From Parelaphostrongylus tenuis (Eukaryota; Nematoda; Chromadorea; Rhabditida; Metastrongylidae): a stretch of 64,000 nt of DNA. Below are positions 37,101 through 52,100 of the stretch, piece by piece (position 1 is the stretch's first letter; each line of letters begins with the position of its first letter). The notes beneath the pieces are model-generated. The model had not been told where the DNA came from and did not search any database. It saw only the letters and a program-made list of their open reading frames with translations. The translations under genes and the position numbers were made by a program. Where the stretch lies: contig JAHQIW010000189.1 in assembly GCA_019055375.1 (NCBI GenBank), positions 62,001-126,000 of the forward strand. The letters are read 5' to 3'.

Positions 37101-40100
37101 GGACGACACTACCTAGTCTCACGAACCTTTTCGGTACCTGTCAGCAGTCATCCGTCACGAGATTGATCTAAGGCGCACAAATCGGCATTAAACCTTATTT
37201 GAGCCGAGGACATGGTTGAAATCACAATTTCAACTTTTTTGCATTCTGCTGCTTAATTTTATTTCGACGGCAGAGTAAGATGTAAAACACTTGGTTTTCC
37301 AAAAAAATCTTTCGCACTATTGTTTTGTTTAGTTTTTTTTTTTCCAATTTTGATTTGGACACTGCTAAAGACTGGGAGAATCTTCTAGTAACCTGAGCAG
37401 ACACTTGTATACGGCCGTGCATCATCTCTCGTACTTATATCAAATGGTCTAGCGCAAAGCGATTCTCGATGGATACTTCATGCATTGGCCGATCACCTCA
37501 CGCTGAAAATCGACTCGCCAGCATTCACCGTATAGCGCCGATATAGCCCCATCTGATTATGTCCTCTTCGCACCCTAAAGCAACATCGGTTACAAAAAAA
37601 ATCCAAAGACCGCAATCAGTTCTAAAGTGACCTCTTCGACTTTTCAATCTTCAAACTCACTTTCTAGGAAAAAGGATTTCAATTTTTACCTAGCGAATGG
37701 CTACATATCACGTAATGATGATTATATTACTGATTATTTGACTTTTTTAGATAGATAACAAGATTAGCACAAATGTCGAACTTTAAAAGAATCAATGGAG
37801 TGATCCTTTATAACCACAAAGTAGCCACCAAATAGAATAAAATTGCGAAGAAAGCCAAAGCGAGGACCGTGATAGTGTCGCACGAACGCGCGATTCCCAC
37901 GGAAGAGCACAGTGACGGTTGGAGTTCGTGGCACAAAAAAAGTCAGGTTCTAAGAGTTGCTCTCACCTAAACACCTGATATGTTATCTGCCATTAAAGAT
38001 AAAAATAAGCAACAAACAAAAATAAAGTTCAAAATCGTGATTTCTAGGACAACCTGACGAGAGTAATGAAAAAGTAGGTCTTGTGACACATAAAAACTTC
38101 CCATTCTGTTTTTACTTACTTTTTGAGTTTGGTCACTTTATCAAGATCTTCAACTAAGATTGTTTTCAACTTACTAGGAAAGCTTAATCTGCCGAAATGG
38201 AAAAAATAAGTAAGAAGGTACAAAATATAGATGAAAGGAAGGTAGAGGAAGGTGAAGAATAAAGAAAACTCTGACAGCATTGTTCAACTTGAATAAGTAG
38301 CAAAGAGGTCTATGTAATTCTTGTGGATATTTATGTTAGTATATTGGCATGAATTCCTTCCTTTCTTCCCAATCATAATACTATTTATTCTGATTGATGA
38401 CGAGCTTCGACATTAATGAATGAAAATAGGACGTATAATTGGAAAATTGCATGGATTAGCATTGAGTGCAGAGAGAATCGACAACGACCCATCTGAGCCA
38501 TCGTGGATCGACTTCTGACTGTCATAGTTTATTGTAGATTATACATTTCGTCATTAATATAAAGTCTAGATTTATACCAAATATCCTCATTCTTATTCTA
38601 ATTTTGATAGTAGGAAATCAATTATCGAATTTCTGTTGTCGAAATGGGATTGTTGTGCAAAAAACAGTCTAAAAATAATGGTAAATAAATAATAATAAAA
38701 AGTTAATTAATAAAAAATAGTAATAGACATCTAAGCTTAACGCCTGAACAACTTCTAAATGTACGCTTTATTAAATATATTTTATTAGTATTAGGTATAA
38801 ACTTTCTACGCAAGCTTTATTGAATAGTCTGTATCTATAACATTGGCTATGGATTATTTGTAATTTTTATGCAATGACCAATCCCTCCAAAATGGACAAT
38901 GTATTAGACTGTGTTCCTAGCACTTTAGAGACGATTGAATTGGTATTTGCGCGATACAATGAGTTGCGCTAATCTATCAATGTATTGAGTAAAGTTTGGA
39001 ACCTCAAATACTATTGGTTTTGATTTTCCGACACCGAGTTTTAGGGTGTTTGGTCATTCCGGAACGTGGGATCGAACCAGGAGCTACGTGTTTAGTGCTA
39101 GGCGCCTTAACTCATTAGGCTATATATATACCAAATGTGTGTTACGTTCAAGTTTTATGCTTCGATTAATAGTTTTCATATGCGGCTAAGCATCATTGAT
39201 GGATAGCATTGCTGACTATTTGTTTCGTTCTGATGAACATCAATCTATGAACATCGTTTGTACTTTTGTAACGAGTCTTTCAGAATACATCTCTAAGTAT
39301 TCAGAAAATTCTTCTATAACACATAAAACAACTATAACTACATGTAAAGTGTTAATAATTAATAAATTTATTACAGAAAAAATGGACGAAATACTTCTGA
39401 AGAATGGTTGAAACGAAACGAATTCGCTTCTTAAGCGGATGGCGCGATCACACCATTCGAAAATGTGGTCTCACCTAAGTTTAATGCTTAGTGACGTTTA
39501 CTCAAGCGCTGGCGGCTTATCTTTTAAGGATACATAGTCTAGAATATACGTTAGTTTCCCGGTCAATGCGTAATTTTACAAAGAACTCTCCGTACTCCAT
39601 CGCGATGGATGCATTATGTGCTTTATAAAAAGCCGGACTGTAACCGTGGAATCTAAATATATTTAACTTTGTGGCAATAGAGTTAATCACCGGAAGTACA
39701 GTATAACTAATCTGAGTACTTGGTTGACTCGTCTTCAAGACTTTTGATAGATTGTATGTGCTCAAGCGCAATTCAAATTGGAACTATAGTTTGTTAGCCG
39801 AGTAAGACAACTATTGTTAGTACTGGTTTGTTTTTTACCTAAACGTTCGCCTAGATACCTCCAACTTCTTCACTTTGAGGGCGCAGCAGAAAGTTCTAAT
39901 TGCACGGGACTTCGTGGTTTTACATCTAGCTTCTACTCACGGCAAGACCGTAAACCACTACGGGACAATATAACGACTGAAAGGATTTCCGAAAAAGAAG
40001 ATAAGGCCGACTGATCGGGAGCAATGGATGTTGTATAGAAATGCTCACAAAATATATCTTGATAGAATGTTGTCTGTTTTATAAAAGTTCCTTCTTACCA

Positions 40101-43100
40101 TTTCATTCTATGGGATACCTATTTATGTCAAATCAGTGCTGTGTTTAGAATATTTTATCCAAATATATGAATTTAATAGTGGGAATTGTGGGCAAGACGA
40201 CAGAAACTGGAAAATAGCTCTTGCAACGTGATCCGGTCTTTATTATGGTGTTATCATATTATCGGATTATCACATCCTCTCTTTGTTATTTTTCTCTGAT
40301 AAGTCTCAAAACCTCATGAAACTTGTTATTTCAGTTCAAATCGAAGTCACCAGCCCAGCTTGAAGAGTACAATAGACGAAATGTTGGTGATGGTCGTACA
40401 GGATTCCGAGTGCAACAGCTTTTCACGCGGGACGTTACCATTTACGCCATCTTGCCACGTGGAGTCCGTTTTCCAACATTATCCGCTATTAAAATACCAT
40501 TCCAAAGAATCTTGAGCTTTCCGAGGTCTTCTCGCCCATGTTAAAACATAATTTAACACACGACTAATTTTTGCCGATTTCGTTTAACGGCCGATAAAAT
40601 CTCTTCAATCTCTCAACTCGTGCAAAAGGTCGAAAAGGTGTAGGACTTAGTCATGTTACATCAGTGGTACTCCTCTTTTGATAATCTCTTTATGTGATTA
40701 ATCATTGATCTGTCCACTCACAACTGGTTTACCCAAGTCATTCACTCCTTATCGTACAGTAGTGATTAGATGGAAAAAACCCAATAGTAGAAAAGTAAAT
40801 TCTTGCAACTTATAACTTACGTAAGATGGAAATTTATTGGATGACGGTAGTGCTTGGCGTCAGTACTCACTCGCTTATCGTATGAGTCGTGAAATGGTTC
40901 CTACGATCCCTGGGCTCCTCTAAGTGTTTACGTTCGCTTACAGCCATAGAATATGCCATGGTGATAATACGCGACAAAAACTCAGGATCGCTTTCTATCC
41001 TGGAACTGTAGATGACGTGGTGACATGATTTCGACGTGGTTTCTGTTTTGTATGGACTTCTTTCAGATTGTGTCCCTACCGTTATCTTCCTGCTACACTT
41101 CCTCGTCTTGCTCATCCTGTATATCTTCTCCTGATCCGACGTGTCAATGGTGTACTGCTGTCGGCAAATGCAGTACTGCCACGCAGTGTCCATCGTCCAC
41201 CGTGAGATCTTTACTTCCATCAAAAAAAATTTTACGAGTTTCACAGAAACAATTGAGTTCCGAATATACATTTAGTAAGGTTTCATTGCAGATTATCTTC
41301 TACAAGTTAAACATGTTATGAAAACTCAATCAAGGAACTCTAGGTTTAACGTAATGGTCATTGAGCCGGTTGAAACACATCTATTTGTAGGAGTAAATAT
41401 ATTAGAGTAAAAAAGTTGTGTTTTTAGAAAGTTTTCAGAAGTTCTTAGATTTTGCAAAGTAAATCTATATCGATATATCTGTTACTGAATACTTTACGAG
41501 CAAAATAAATCGCGCGAGAGGCTCAGTTGGTTTAGTTCGAACAGTCAAATTTTGATGGATAATTTCTGCAGTGGTTGAGGAGCTCTACTGTCTGGTTAAT
41601 TTCAGGTGAATGTTTGTCCTACAAAGAATGGAACACCGAAACCAGCTTCACTTTCCTTTGACGATCTGAAGAACATTTCACTTCCTATCAACAATCTACC
41701 CCAACCGGATGGATTTGTAAGTTTTTTCTCTGAATGGAACATCTGTCTTCGACCCTCGTATGTAATTTATTCGGAATGGAAATTACCAACAACAGAAAGC
41801 TCTCGCACTGATTCAACAGCTTGGCTGAGCATGCATATATAACACATGTTAATCCTATATTGCACGCATAATGCTTCTTTCTTCTAATGAACTAAATTGT
41901 TTGTACCATTTAACTTCTTAATTTAACTTCTACTTATTTCCTAATAAACATAAGATACTGAGATAGGAGCAAAACTTGGAATCTTTTTTTTTGTAGTGGA
42001 CTCGAACTGCGTCTTTTCATTCAGAGAATGACGCTCGCACTATACCATCAAAACCTTCACTTTGGCTTTCTGCCAGCCGTACTTTGACAGTAATCAGGGG
42101 CTATCAACAGTCTTTGTCATACTCATACCTTACTGGGACACGGTTTGCAATCAAAGTTACAGATATTTGTGGATTTTTATAAAGGACTATTTGCACAGTC
42201 GTAACAGTGTATATTTTTCGATAGATTGAGACTTGAAAGTTCCACGAGCTAATAGGAGCGACATTACATCATTGCCATGATAGTGCATATAATTCTTCTA
42301 TAACAAAACCTATTTCATTTGCGTTTAGACTTTGAATTTCCAAATATACCAGTGAAGCGCTATGTGCACCGACATGGTATATTGTTGAAAAACCGCAAAA
42401 CTCCACGATTTGACTTCTTGGCTCTGGTGGTTGTTCAGTGCTGCCTGACTATATACAATTTCAGACGTACGTATGTCTGTTCGGGGCATCGGCGAGTGCT
42501 GCTACCTGGACGGAATACGGTGTCCTCTGTCCTCTTCCGTCACTCTCGACGTCTCGAATTAGCCCTTTGTTCACAGAGCTTCTTGCTCTCACCACTTCAG
42601 TCAGCTCACATCGAATTGTGGAGTACAATTTCACCGTCTACAACTGTGGTGCTTTCAAAACGTGAGTTACAAACTGTCATTCCGTGATAACCACAAATCA
42701 GTTAACCTTCATCTTGAACTTATTCGCGCCATCAGCAGTAAAAGTTCGCTTGCTCGAACTGCTCGTTTTGCTGTCGATAATATTATACCTTTGCATAATC
42801 TGAATACCATTGCCAATGTTTGGTTGTCTTTTTTCGAACAGGACGCACCTCTTTCGAACACCACTAACGTAGAAAGAGTGGTGTCGAATCAAGCGTCAGT
42901 GGTGCTAGGGATAGAGAACGCGCCTCGGATTGAGTTAAATACGGGTTCAAGTCTCGCCTGGCGCAAATGTTTTGCACATAACTCTACTTCATGGGTACAC
43001 TGTAACATTATACCTCGCTAGAAACGGTTCAGTAAAAAGAATTTTGCTAACTTATTCAAGAATTCCCGAGGAGTTGCATATATTTTGAAAAAGTGCCCAC

Positions 43101-46100
43101 AAGTTGTGTGCATCGAAAATTTTGGTTCTTAATCCCTCGAGAATCTCACGTTTGCCGTAATATGCCTTTACGAAATTCAGCATCATGTAAATATCCTGTT
43201 TAGTTAAAAAAATAAACACGAAGAATTAAGTCATAGTTAGTAAAATAAACAAAAAATGAAGTTCTCGTCAAAAGAGAGCTACGTCTAAACGAAGTGATGG
43301 ATAGAAGAATGCTATAAAAGCACGTTTTAGTTGCTCCACATGCCGCTCTTCAGAGACAGACTGTGATTGGTGCTTAGGGACACACAAGTGTGTGTCATGG
43401 GGAAAGTGTCCACCTGAGGTATGAGCTTTGATATGAATCCATACTCGAATTAGCCCAGCTTTTTCTGTATCACTGATTTGATTCCAGGAGAAAGCGTCGG
43501 AATGCGTTCACATAGAGCGAACCTCGTCATCGATCGCAATTCCCATTGGTGAATCGCAAGAGATCGTCTTTCCGGTCGCTCATCTGGACAGACTTCCTAG
43601 TGAACAGAGCTATTCGTGCAGAGTGGTACTGAATGGAACCACGATATCGTCTAAGGCGCAATTCAATCAGGTAATGTGATCGATTCCAAGGGTGGGACGA
43701 AATCTAGACGGAAATTTAACTTTCATCACTTACCGAGAAAGATGTTGACGTTTTTAAAACTTTTTTTTTTTCAAGTCTGACGTCCTTCGTCCGCCGTACT
43801 ATCCTTCCGTCTCATTTACTTTTATTCGATTTCTTCCAGATTTGATACTTGACATTGTTTATTTTTCAAGGACTAATACAAAAATCAGTAAAGGCAATAA
43901 CGGATCAACTGATTCGCTCGCTCTTTATCATCTATAAATTACGGGATTCAATGTAGAGGTTGAGGGTGAAGGTATGAAATCATATGAGAACTATTTTCTG
44001 CTATCTATTTTGGGGATTTTAAAAATATTATGGAAGATGTCATTCAGAGTTCCAGAATCTTCATTGAATTCCGGAAGTTATTTGCTTCATTCGTTCCTTG
44101 GATATCTCAAAACGCTTGCCTTTAGCGCAATGCCTTTAGATTTTTCGGCCTTTGTAGAGAAATGTGGTCCCACAAATTTTCCAAAGATTTTTTCATTTAA
44201 TCTCTGAAGATAGAAGATTACGAGAGCACGCTTTGGCTTCAACCTAGTTTGATGATTAGAAATGATGGGATCACAACTCTTACTAGCGTAATTCTTCTTT
44301 ACTTTGGCACTCTAACGCATTTCAACAAGGTTTATCAGAAGGACATTTTCTTCCGATGGTGTTAAACATCGTGGACTCCACAGAGAAGGAAAGTGGTAAC
44401 ACCCTCAATGTGTTAAGAAATAATGCTTTCTTTCAACTTTCGAGTTTTTTTTTGTATATCTCAAATCAAACAGTTCGATCAAAATGAGTTTATATGGCAG
44501 TCTCGTTTTTTGTCTTTCTCACTGTTTTTTTTCAGTCTTCGGTGAAATGCGAAGCGATGAAGGTGACCTATAACGAACTCTTGCCGAATGTTACGGTACC
44601 TCTCGAATTCCTTCAGGGAAATCACATTATCGACGCCACGAATAGTTCGTTCTTATTGCAATCTCAAAAGTATTCTAAAGTAACACAGATTTTACCTTGT
44701 CAACTAGAATTTAACTGCATGGAAAATTCCTGAAAGCTTTTGCCAAAATTCTCCCATCTCAAAAGTGAAAAATTAAATTCTTACAGAACTCTGTGAAATT
44801 GACCAGTAACTCCTTTCAACCCATGTTTCGCCTTACTTTGAGGTGATAATTCCAGTCTCCATCTTTTCGTGTTCACTATTGGCAGCGGACTGCTCGTCCT
44901 GCATGTTCGTCTCATCGCTATGGGCTTGTTCATGGTGCAGTGGCCGATGTGCTCATGACTGTGTCCGGTCATCTCATAACTTTGTTTGCGATCATCCACA
45001 AATTCTCTCGGTATGTATGCTTATATATATCAACGGATAGTAATTCCAAAACAATCACTAACTTTTTGATTTGATGCTCATTCTTTCTCATAAAAGGGTG
45101 CAATGTTAATTCGAAGCACAAGAATGCTGTGATATGAGGAAAATTTGGGAGATGACGCGGGATAGAATCGAATTAGCGATTACTCTATCTGGGCTCACGT
45201 TTTCGCAATGCAACACTGACGCTTTTGTTTTGCCTTTTTCTTAACCATGTTAATCGTTTCAATTGCTATCGACAATTATCCTTCAACGCCATTGGGCTGA
45301 GCTCAAATAGGCAATGAGTCCGTCTTGTCGATACTATGGTCGAAATGACGATCTTCAACTTCTTCGTGTGTTGCCTGCTCAAAAAGAGAGCTTCAATAAA
45401 CTAACGATTATAACTTCGACCGTAGCTACAGCTTAACTGAGTCCAATATCGTTCAAAATCCCAAGTATATTAAGGATCTTTCTCTGCTAAATAAAATTAT
45501 TATAAACTTACAGAAGTGTGATCAATGTATTCGTTGTTTTGGTAGCTTTGTAGAAATGTATATTTGAATGACAACATTTTTTTTGGATTTCCTTGTTACT
45601 ACAATTTTATTTTGTACGGTTTTCAGTTCTCACCGAGCAGTGGACCTGTGGAAGGTGGTACAGAAATCACGATAATTGGTAGAGATCTTGGCTCAACACT
45701 GGAAGATGTGAAGGAACGAGTGTTTGTTGCGGGAAGTCGCTGTGCAGTTACTCACTATGAAATCTCGAGAAAACTTGTCTGTCGAGTCGAGAAGGTACTT
45801 CAAGTGATGATTTAGTTGCAATATTTCAATGAAAAAACTTCAGAGGATCACAGAAGTTTATATTGGATTTAATTATGCAAATAACAATAACGGTTGCGAT
45901 AAAGAGGCGTTCATATTACCTATTTCACCTCATATGTTAGTATTCGAAGGGGAATGTAAAGGCAGAGGTCCAAAAGCAAAGTGAAATATATGAACAGATT
46001 CAAAGAACATGAAACATGGTTTGACGATAAGCAAGGACAAATGTCTTCACTGACTAAGCGATAGGATTTGTGTTGTAGAGCCGGAGGAAAAATCCACCAA

Positions 46101-49100
46101 ATCCTCATGGCTATATAGAGAACTACGACAGGTATAAAATTTTCGCTCTCAATCTTCTTCTGGGATGACTAGAATCATCTGTGATCTGATACTCCGATGG
46201 AGAAAAGGCTTGAAACTTGCAACATCGTTAATGAGTTATTAGTAATTCAGTGAAAAATGTAGATGATTTCTGAACTCTCTCCGTTGAAATATTGAAATTG
46301 ACATCGAGCTAGATTGTCACAGATTCTCATAGATTTTGATGCTTAAGCCGACATCTTGATTTTTTAAGCAAGCTCAAACAGTTCTTCGTTAAACTGAGTA
46401 GTTGGTGTAGATAGGCAACGAAATTTTTTTTGAAGAAATTTCAAATTTAAATTTTATGCAGGGTACTTCTGTTGGACCGATTCGTATCACGGTTGGGAGG
46501 ACAGGCTCACGAACAGCTGAATCAACTCTCATTTACTCGTTCGTTGAAACACTTGTCTTCTCCGTATATCCGTCATTCGCTCCGGTTTCTGGGGGTACAA
46601 AGGTGAGTTGGTGCAGAGACGTTTCTAAAATTCGGAGAGAATATAACTTTGAGCTATATGTTCGGAAGCTAAGTTAGAGTGGACCTGTAGGTGCATAGCC
46701 TTTGCATAGTTAATGCGATCCACGAGATTTCCCCTAATCAATGTTACTTTCCAGTCATGAACAGTTTACCACATGATTTATCGGCCTATCTTACAAAGCC
46801 TTTTGGATTGTAGTTTTCCTCACCAAAAAATTCAAATGTCTTGCGCTGGACTATGATTGCATTAAGTAAATGAATTCGGCGTGTTAGTCTCATCACCGGT
46901 ACCATTGCCTTATATTGAGCGAGCTTACTTTGCAGATCACCTTATACGGGCAGAATCTTGATGCTGGATCCAATGCGGTCGTAGGTGTTGGAGGGGTTCC
47001 GTGTAAAGACATTGCGGTAAGTTCCGATAGGAATTTTTACGATAGAAAAAGAGCCATCGTACCGCTTGCGAAGGTTTCCCTCTCTTTGAAATATTAAGAC
47101 CTCTCTAGTTTCTGATTCAAAATTTTATTAGGTTATCATCAACACTGCAAGAAATGTGGTGTTGAATTCCATGAAAACGTAATCTGTGGCATGTTGTTTT
47201 CTATGAAAACATCTAGCAAACAATTCAGATGCTTTAAAGAGTTCATCTCTTTTAGCGAAACTCAACTTCATCATTGACATGCGTTGTATCGCGCAAAATG
47301 ACGCCATCGAAACTCGCTCAGATTGTCGTCTCCATCGACGATGCGACTATGAGTTTGCCCGATCCGTTTGAATTCCGACCAGATCCGGTCGTGACGTCCG
47401 TGTATCCATTGGTCACATTCAGATCCGGTGGAAGAATGGTAACCGTTGAGGTGAGAGCTCTTAAGCATCAATCGCCTTTTGATTATTAGTATCATATTGC
47501 TTGGCGATCACGAATAGTTCAATGGATAGAGGTGCCTTACAACACTTACTAGATCGATCTCTCATTTGGATCCTCACTCTGATTTTACCAAGCATTCCAT
47601 TACTCCGGGATCGTTCAACTTGTACCCGACATATGGGGAAGGATAATAGCACTGAGTTGAATATCATTTTCCACTTGCATCAAAACTTGACATAGATTAG
47701 CATTGACACTTTTCCGTTAGTTGAGCGCCACTTCGACCCCTTGTAAAATACTATTCTTGGTCTTTTTTAATATTCAAATAGCTGTTATATAGCACAAATC
47801 AAAACAATGTGAAAGGTGTAATCCATCTTGAAAAAGGCTTTGTTAATGCGCTGAAAGGGCAAAAATAATATTTCCTTCCTCATTGAAAAATTCTCGCTAA
47901 CCAAAGCTTTTTGTCCGGAGCTTCATTAACCAGTCGATATACCAAATCTTGGGAATCCCAACAATTTATTTGATTGGGCTGGTATAACGCTGTAACAGTC
48001 AAAAGAAAAATGGGTTTCGCAAAATGGGTTACCTGAACTATCATTTCTTCACTTTGATTCATTAAGAAAAACCTATTTTGTGATCAGTTCTAATGTTTAA
48101 ATAATCATCGATTGCTTAAATCGAAAGAATTTGACTTATGTAATTTGCCTTCAAAAAGTCCTTGTTATTGCGCTGAGCAAAAAAAAATATTTTGTTTCTC
48201 ATTGAAAGATTTCTCGCTGGCTAAGACCTCCCTTATAATTTCGAGAACCAAACGATAGATCATATCCCAAATAATCCAAAAGTACTTTTGGCTTTTTGAT
48301 GAACTTTTTAATGCTTCATAAGAACCAAAAGAATAATGAGTTTCGCACTCGGGTGCACAGGGCGTCTCAAGCATCAAGACTTGAAAACGTCGTTATTCAA
48401 GTCGAAACAGCGATTATAATTGAGACACGAGAGACAAAAAATATAGGTTATAATCATTAATGACTTGAAACATTGTCACTCACCTGCTACCATCCGACGC
48501 CACAGGAGTTCAGCTAAGCACGACTTCAGGATATGACGTGCCGTGCCCCGATGCAGTTTGTTGCGCCATTTTGCAGATCCCCACACTCTTTCAATAGTTT
48601 GAGTGTGAACACCTGTACTGGATCCACAAAGTTGTATCGGTGGTTGCACTGAGATTAGATCTATCATTTGGTTCTTAAAACTATGAGAGAGGCCCTGGTC
48701 AGCGAAAAATCTTCCAATAAGAAACAAAATATTATTTATGTTCTTTCGGCGTAATAACAAGGTCTTTTTTTGAGTAAAATATGCGATTCAAATTCTTCTG
48801 AATTAAGCTATCGACTAATTATTTGTTGAAATGAACATCAGAAACAATCAAAAACATGTTTTTCCCAATGGATCAAAGTGAAGAGAAGATAGTTCAAGTG
48901 ACCCATTTTTTGCGAACCCCAATGTTCTCTTGGCTGTTAGCGTTATACAAGGTCCATCATAAAAATCAAACAGATCACTGAAATTCTTAAGATTTGATCT
49001 ATCAATTGGTTCATAATCTTTGAAGGAAAAGCTTTGGTCAGCAAAAAATCTTTCAATGAGAAACAGAATATTATTTTTGCTCTTTCAGCGCAGTAACAAG

Positions 49101-52100
49101 ACCTTTTCAAAATGGAATACACCGTTCAAACTCTTTTGATTCAAGCTATTGAACGGTAGTTTAAACGTCTAAAACAAGCGCGAAATGACCATTTTTCTAA
49201 AGGGTCAAAGTGGCGTCAACTAACGGAAAAGTACCTTATCATTATTACCTCGATGAGCCAACACGAGATTTTCGCAAATCCTTTTATGGCTCGCAATTTG
49301 GCTGTTTCGCCTTTATCGGACGACGATCATTCGAGTCGAATGTTCACAGCAGTTCTATTGCTTGTGATGCCGATATTTGTAAGCTGTCGCATAGATGCAA
49401 AGACCATTATCGCTAAAAAAAGAACTCTTGTTGACACTCGACTCAACTTGTCTTCAGTGGTTTTCATAGAGTCGAAACCGATAAAACGTTAGTTCTATTG
49501 AAGATTTATAGAACTCTCGAGCAAGCTGATTGAAAAAAAACCAACCACTGACCCGATACATCCGTATGCCACCGCTAGTCAATATATCGCAGATATTGTT
49601 ATTAAACATCACAACTACGTTAAATCAGAAGAGCTTCCATTGAACCTTAGCATTTATATCAGGCGAATCTTTAAAACTGTCCCTTCTTCAAGTAAAACTT
49701 CCTAAGATTGACATATGCTCTATGAAATCGACGGTTAACGTTTTGAGATTCTCGGCTTTCTCATTTCCGAGACGTATCATACCATGTCTACATATTCTGT
49801 TAATATGTCCTAAATCAAGTGACTTCTGATGCAGAATTCAGTTCAAACTACTTGTCATACGACGTCCACCGTTTAACAATCAGACCGAAGTCAACCTGAC
49901 TGAAGTCGCCGAAACGTTAGCTATTGTTTTCTAAGAATATTCGCCAACCACTGTGAAATCTCATAAAAACGAATGCGTAGCGCTCCTTATAGAGATTGGT
50001 CAGTGTTAAACGCCTTGCCTCTTATCTTTTACTTGATGGTATTATTTAGTGAAAGTATAGTGCTAAAGGGCGCATGTGGCGCAGTGGTTAAGATGCTCTG
50101 CGTTGCACATAAAATCGATGTTTCGATCTTGTCTTCATGGATCACCAAATCTTTCACTTCCAATTCACCAAGCCATCCATTCCTTCGAGGTCGGTAAATT
50201 GTACCAAAGTAGTCTCAGGCTTGTCTAAGAGGATAGGTAGACTTGGATCGATACAGCGGCAAGCCACCGCGAGTCACTGTAATTGCCAGATATGCATTCA
50301 GTCAGCTCAACCGAAGTCAATAATTGAAGACGAATGCATGGCGCATCCCGCAGAAATCGACGCCGAGAGCTTTAGAGTTTTTCTTATGGTGATAAAATCG
50401 AGATAACTGTGTAATGTATTTTCCAGTAATGACTGAGACCTCGTCTGTCGGACGAGTGATTAGCATTTGAATTTGATATTACAATATTATGCCTGTTGCC
50501 GTCTAGGGGTCGAATTTCGATTCGGTGTTATCAGCACGAATGTTCTTCGCATCGTCCACTACTCCGCCGTTCGAGATCGTCTCGAAACTCGCCTCCTGTC
50601 AAATCCAAAACGCAACATTCATGTTCTGTTTCACTCCTGAACTACTTCCCGATCCACCATTTCGATCTTCTTATGCAAGGTGAGTACCGCCACCTTATTT
50701 TCTCTAACGATGGAACATGATTTGATTTCATCTTCTTGAAAGAAGTGGCTTAAGGTGAGCTCTCAGCTTGGTGGTAAAAAATTAACAGAATGACTTTAAA
50801 ACAAGGATTCAAAGTTTTTTTCACTCCTATTTCTTAATTCGATGTGACGAATGGAACTTTTGCATACAAGATTTTGTGACACTTGTAATTTTCATTTGTG
50901 ATCCTGTGTGAAATTATATGTGGCCTTACCGCGTACACAATTTTCTATGAGCTTCGATCACAAATCGTCGAAATGAAAGCCTAAATTTTCTATGCAAATT
51001 TCTCCTACGCTCCTCAGAATGTCTTTTGCATATTTATTGGGTGAATGACTGAAAGATGATCATTGAGAAAGACGAATAGCAGGCATCCAATCAAAATTGA
51101 CATTTTCTTCAGAATCCTGTAGGCACTTCCCATCAAAATTTTTACTTAGCTAACTAAGTATTATGAAGCAGCAGTGTCGCATGAAGTCGTACTTGTGCCT
51201 GAAGTACCCCGTATCGAATCCATGAGATAACGAGGAGCTTCATACTAATGATTTGTGCTGTTGTTTTGTAACAGCAAATTATTTCTGTGATTTGTTTGTT
51301 AACGAAGATTGTATATAATTAACTTCTTAAAAATGCCATAAAAGTGGCCACGAAGTAACTACACTTGCAGATTTCCGTTAGGATTCGCTATGGATAATGT
51401 GACGTCGGTGCGCAATCTCGGTCATCGCATCCAAATGCGAGTGGTGCCAGATCCAGAATTTGCGCCGTTCAAAGGTAAATCTTTTGCATTTTTTTGGTTT
51501 TCAGCTATTGATTAATGCTACTTCTTCAAAGACTGATTAACCTAGCGAACCTGCGTCTTATTGTCTTTACAAATCCATTTTAGACAGCGGGATTTAATTT
51601 CAGTTTAGTTGAAACAAAAAATGAAGCAAAGGACATCTTAAAGCAGCACATTGGATTAAGACTAACACTAGTTTATTATGCCATTTGGTAAGATAATAGT
51701 AGAGGCGGCGGCAGTTCCTAATACCCCGAATGCATAAAATTGTAATGGAATGCTCTTTATTCGATATATTTGAGACTAACGCCATGATAGAATAGACAGG
51801 GGTATCCCTAGAGCCATATGAGAGTGAAATGGTAACACACTGGTTACTTTTTAGTCTTTTCCTTCGTTCTATCGTCCTTTCTTCTTGAGCAAAAATAGGA
51901 TTTCTGCCAGCTTTTGTTATGGTTGATTACGAAGAAGTTCAGCATAAACCTTTTCCATTACGTCTCTTTCATCAGGACCCAAGAAATTATTCCACAGACA
52001 AGCACCAAGATTTCTATTTCTTGATATTTTAGTTGCGATAGAATGCATATAGAACGGCTTAACTTCCGGACCCGGTTTCACGCATCGAATACCGTTATCG

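Larger units (their letters stand above)
34673..40334 (+). other. Plexin intron 7, mostly non-coding
   Basis: A 5.7-kb intron. It contains a mariner C-terminal fragment (37530-37640), a 46-codon ORF (36837-36977), tRNA-like boxes near 39060-39120, and otherwise AT-rich sequence without recognisable genes. Confidence 0.6.

Noticed and set aside
40867..41271. Long minus-strand frame of 134 codons
   Set aside because: Antisense shadow of the Cys-rich PSI 1 exon; no domain and no splice context.
42319..42464. Plus-strand frame DFEFPNIPVKRY as a separate plexin exon
   Set aside because: Direct splicing of exon 10 to 42465 gives the conserved linker in phase 0; the extra frame runs into a stop when read in the incoming phase.
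50067..50140. A true tRNA gene at the SINE head
   Set aside because: A- and B-boxes are present but acceptor and anticodon arms do not pair, and the head is followed by the SINE body shared with other copies.
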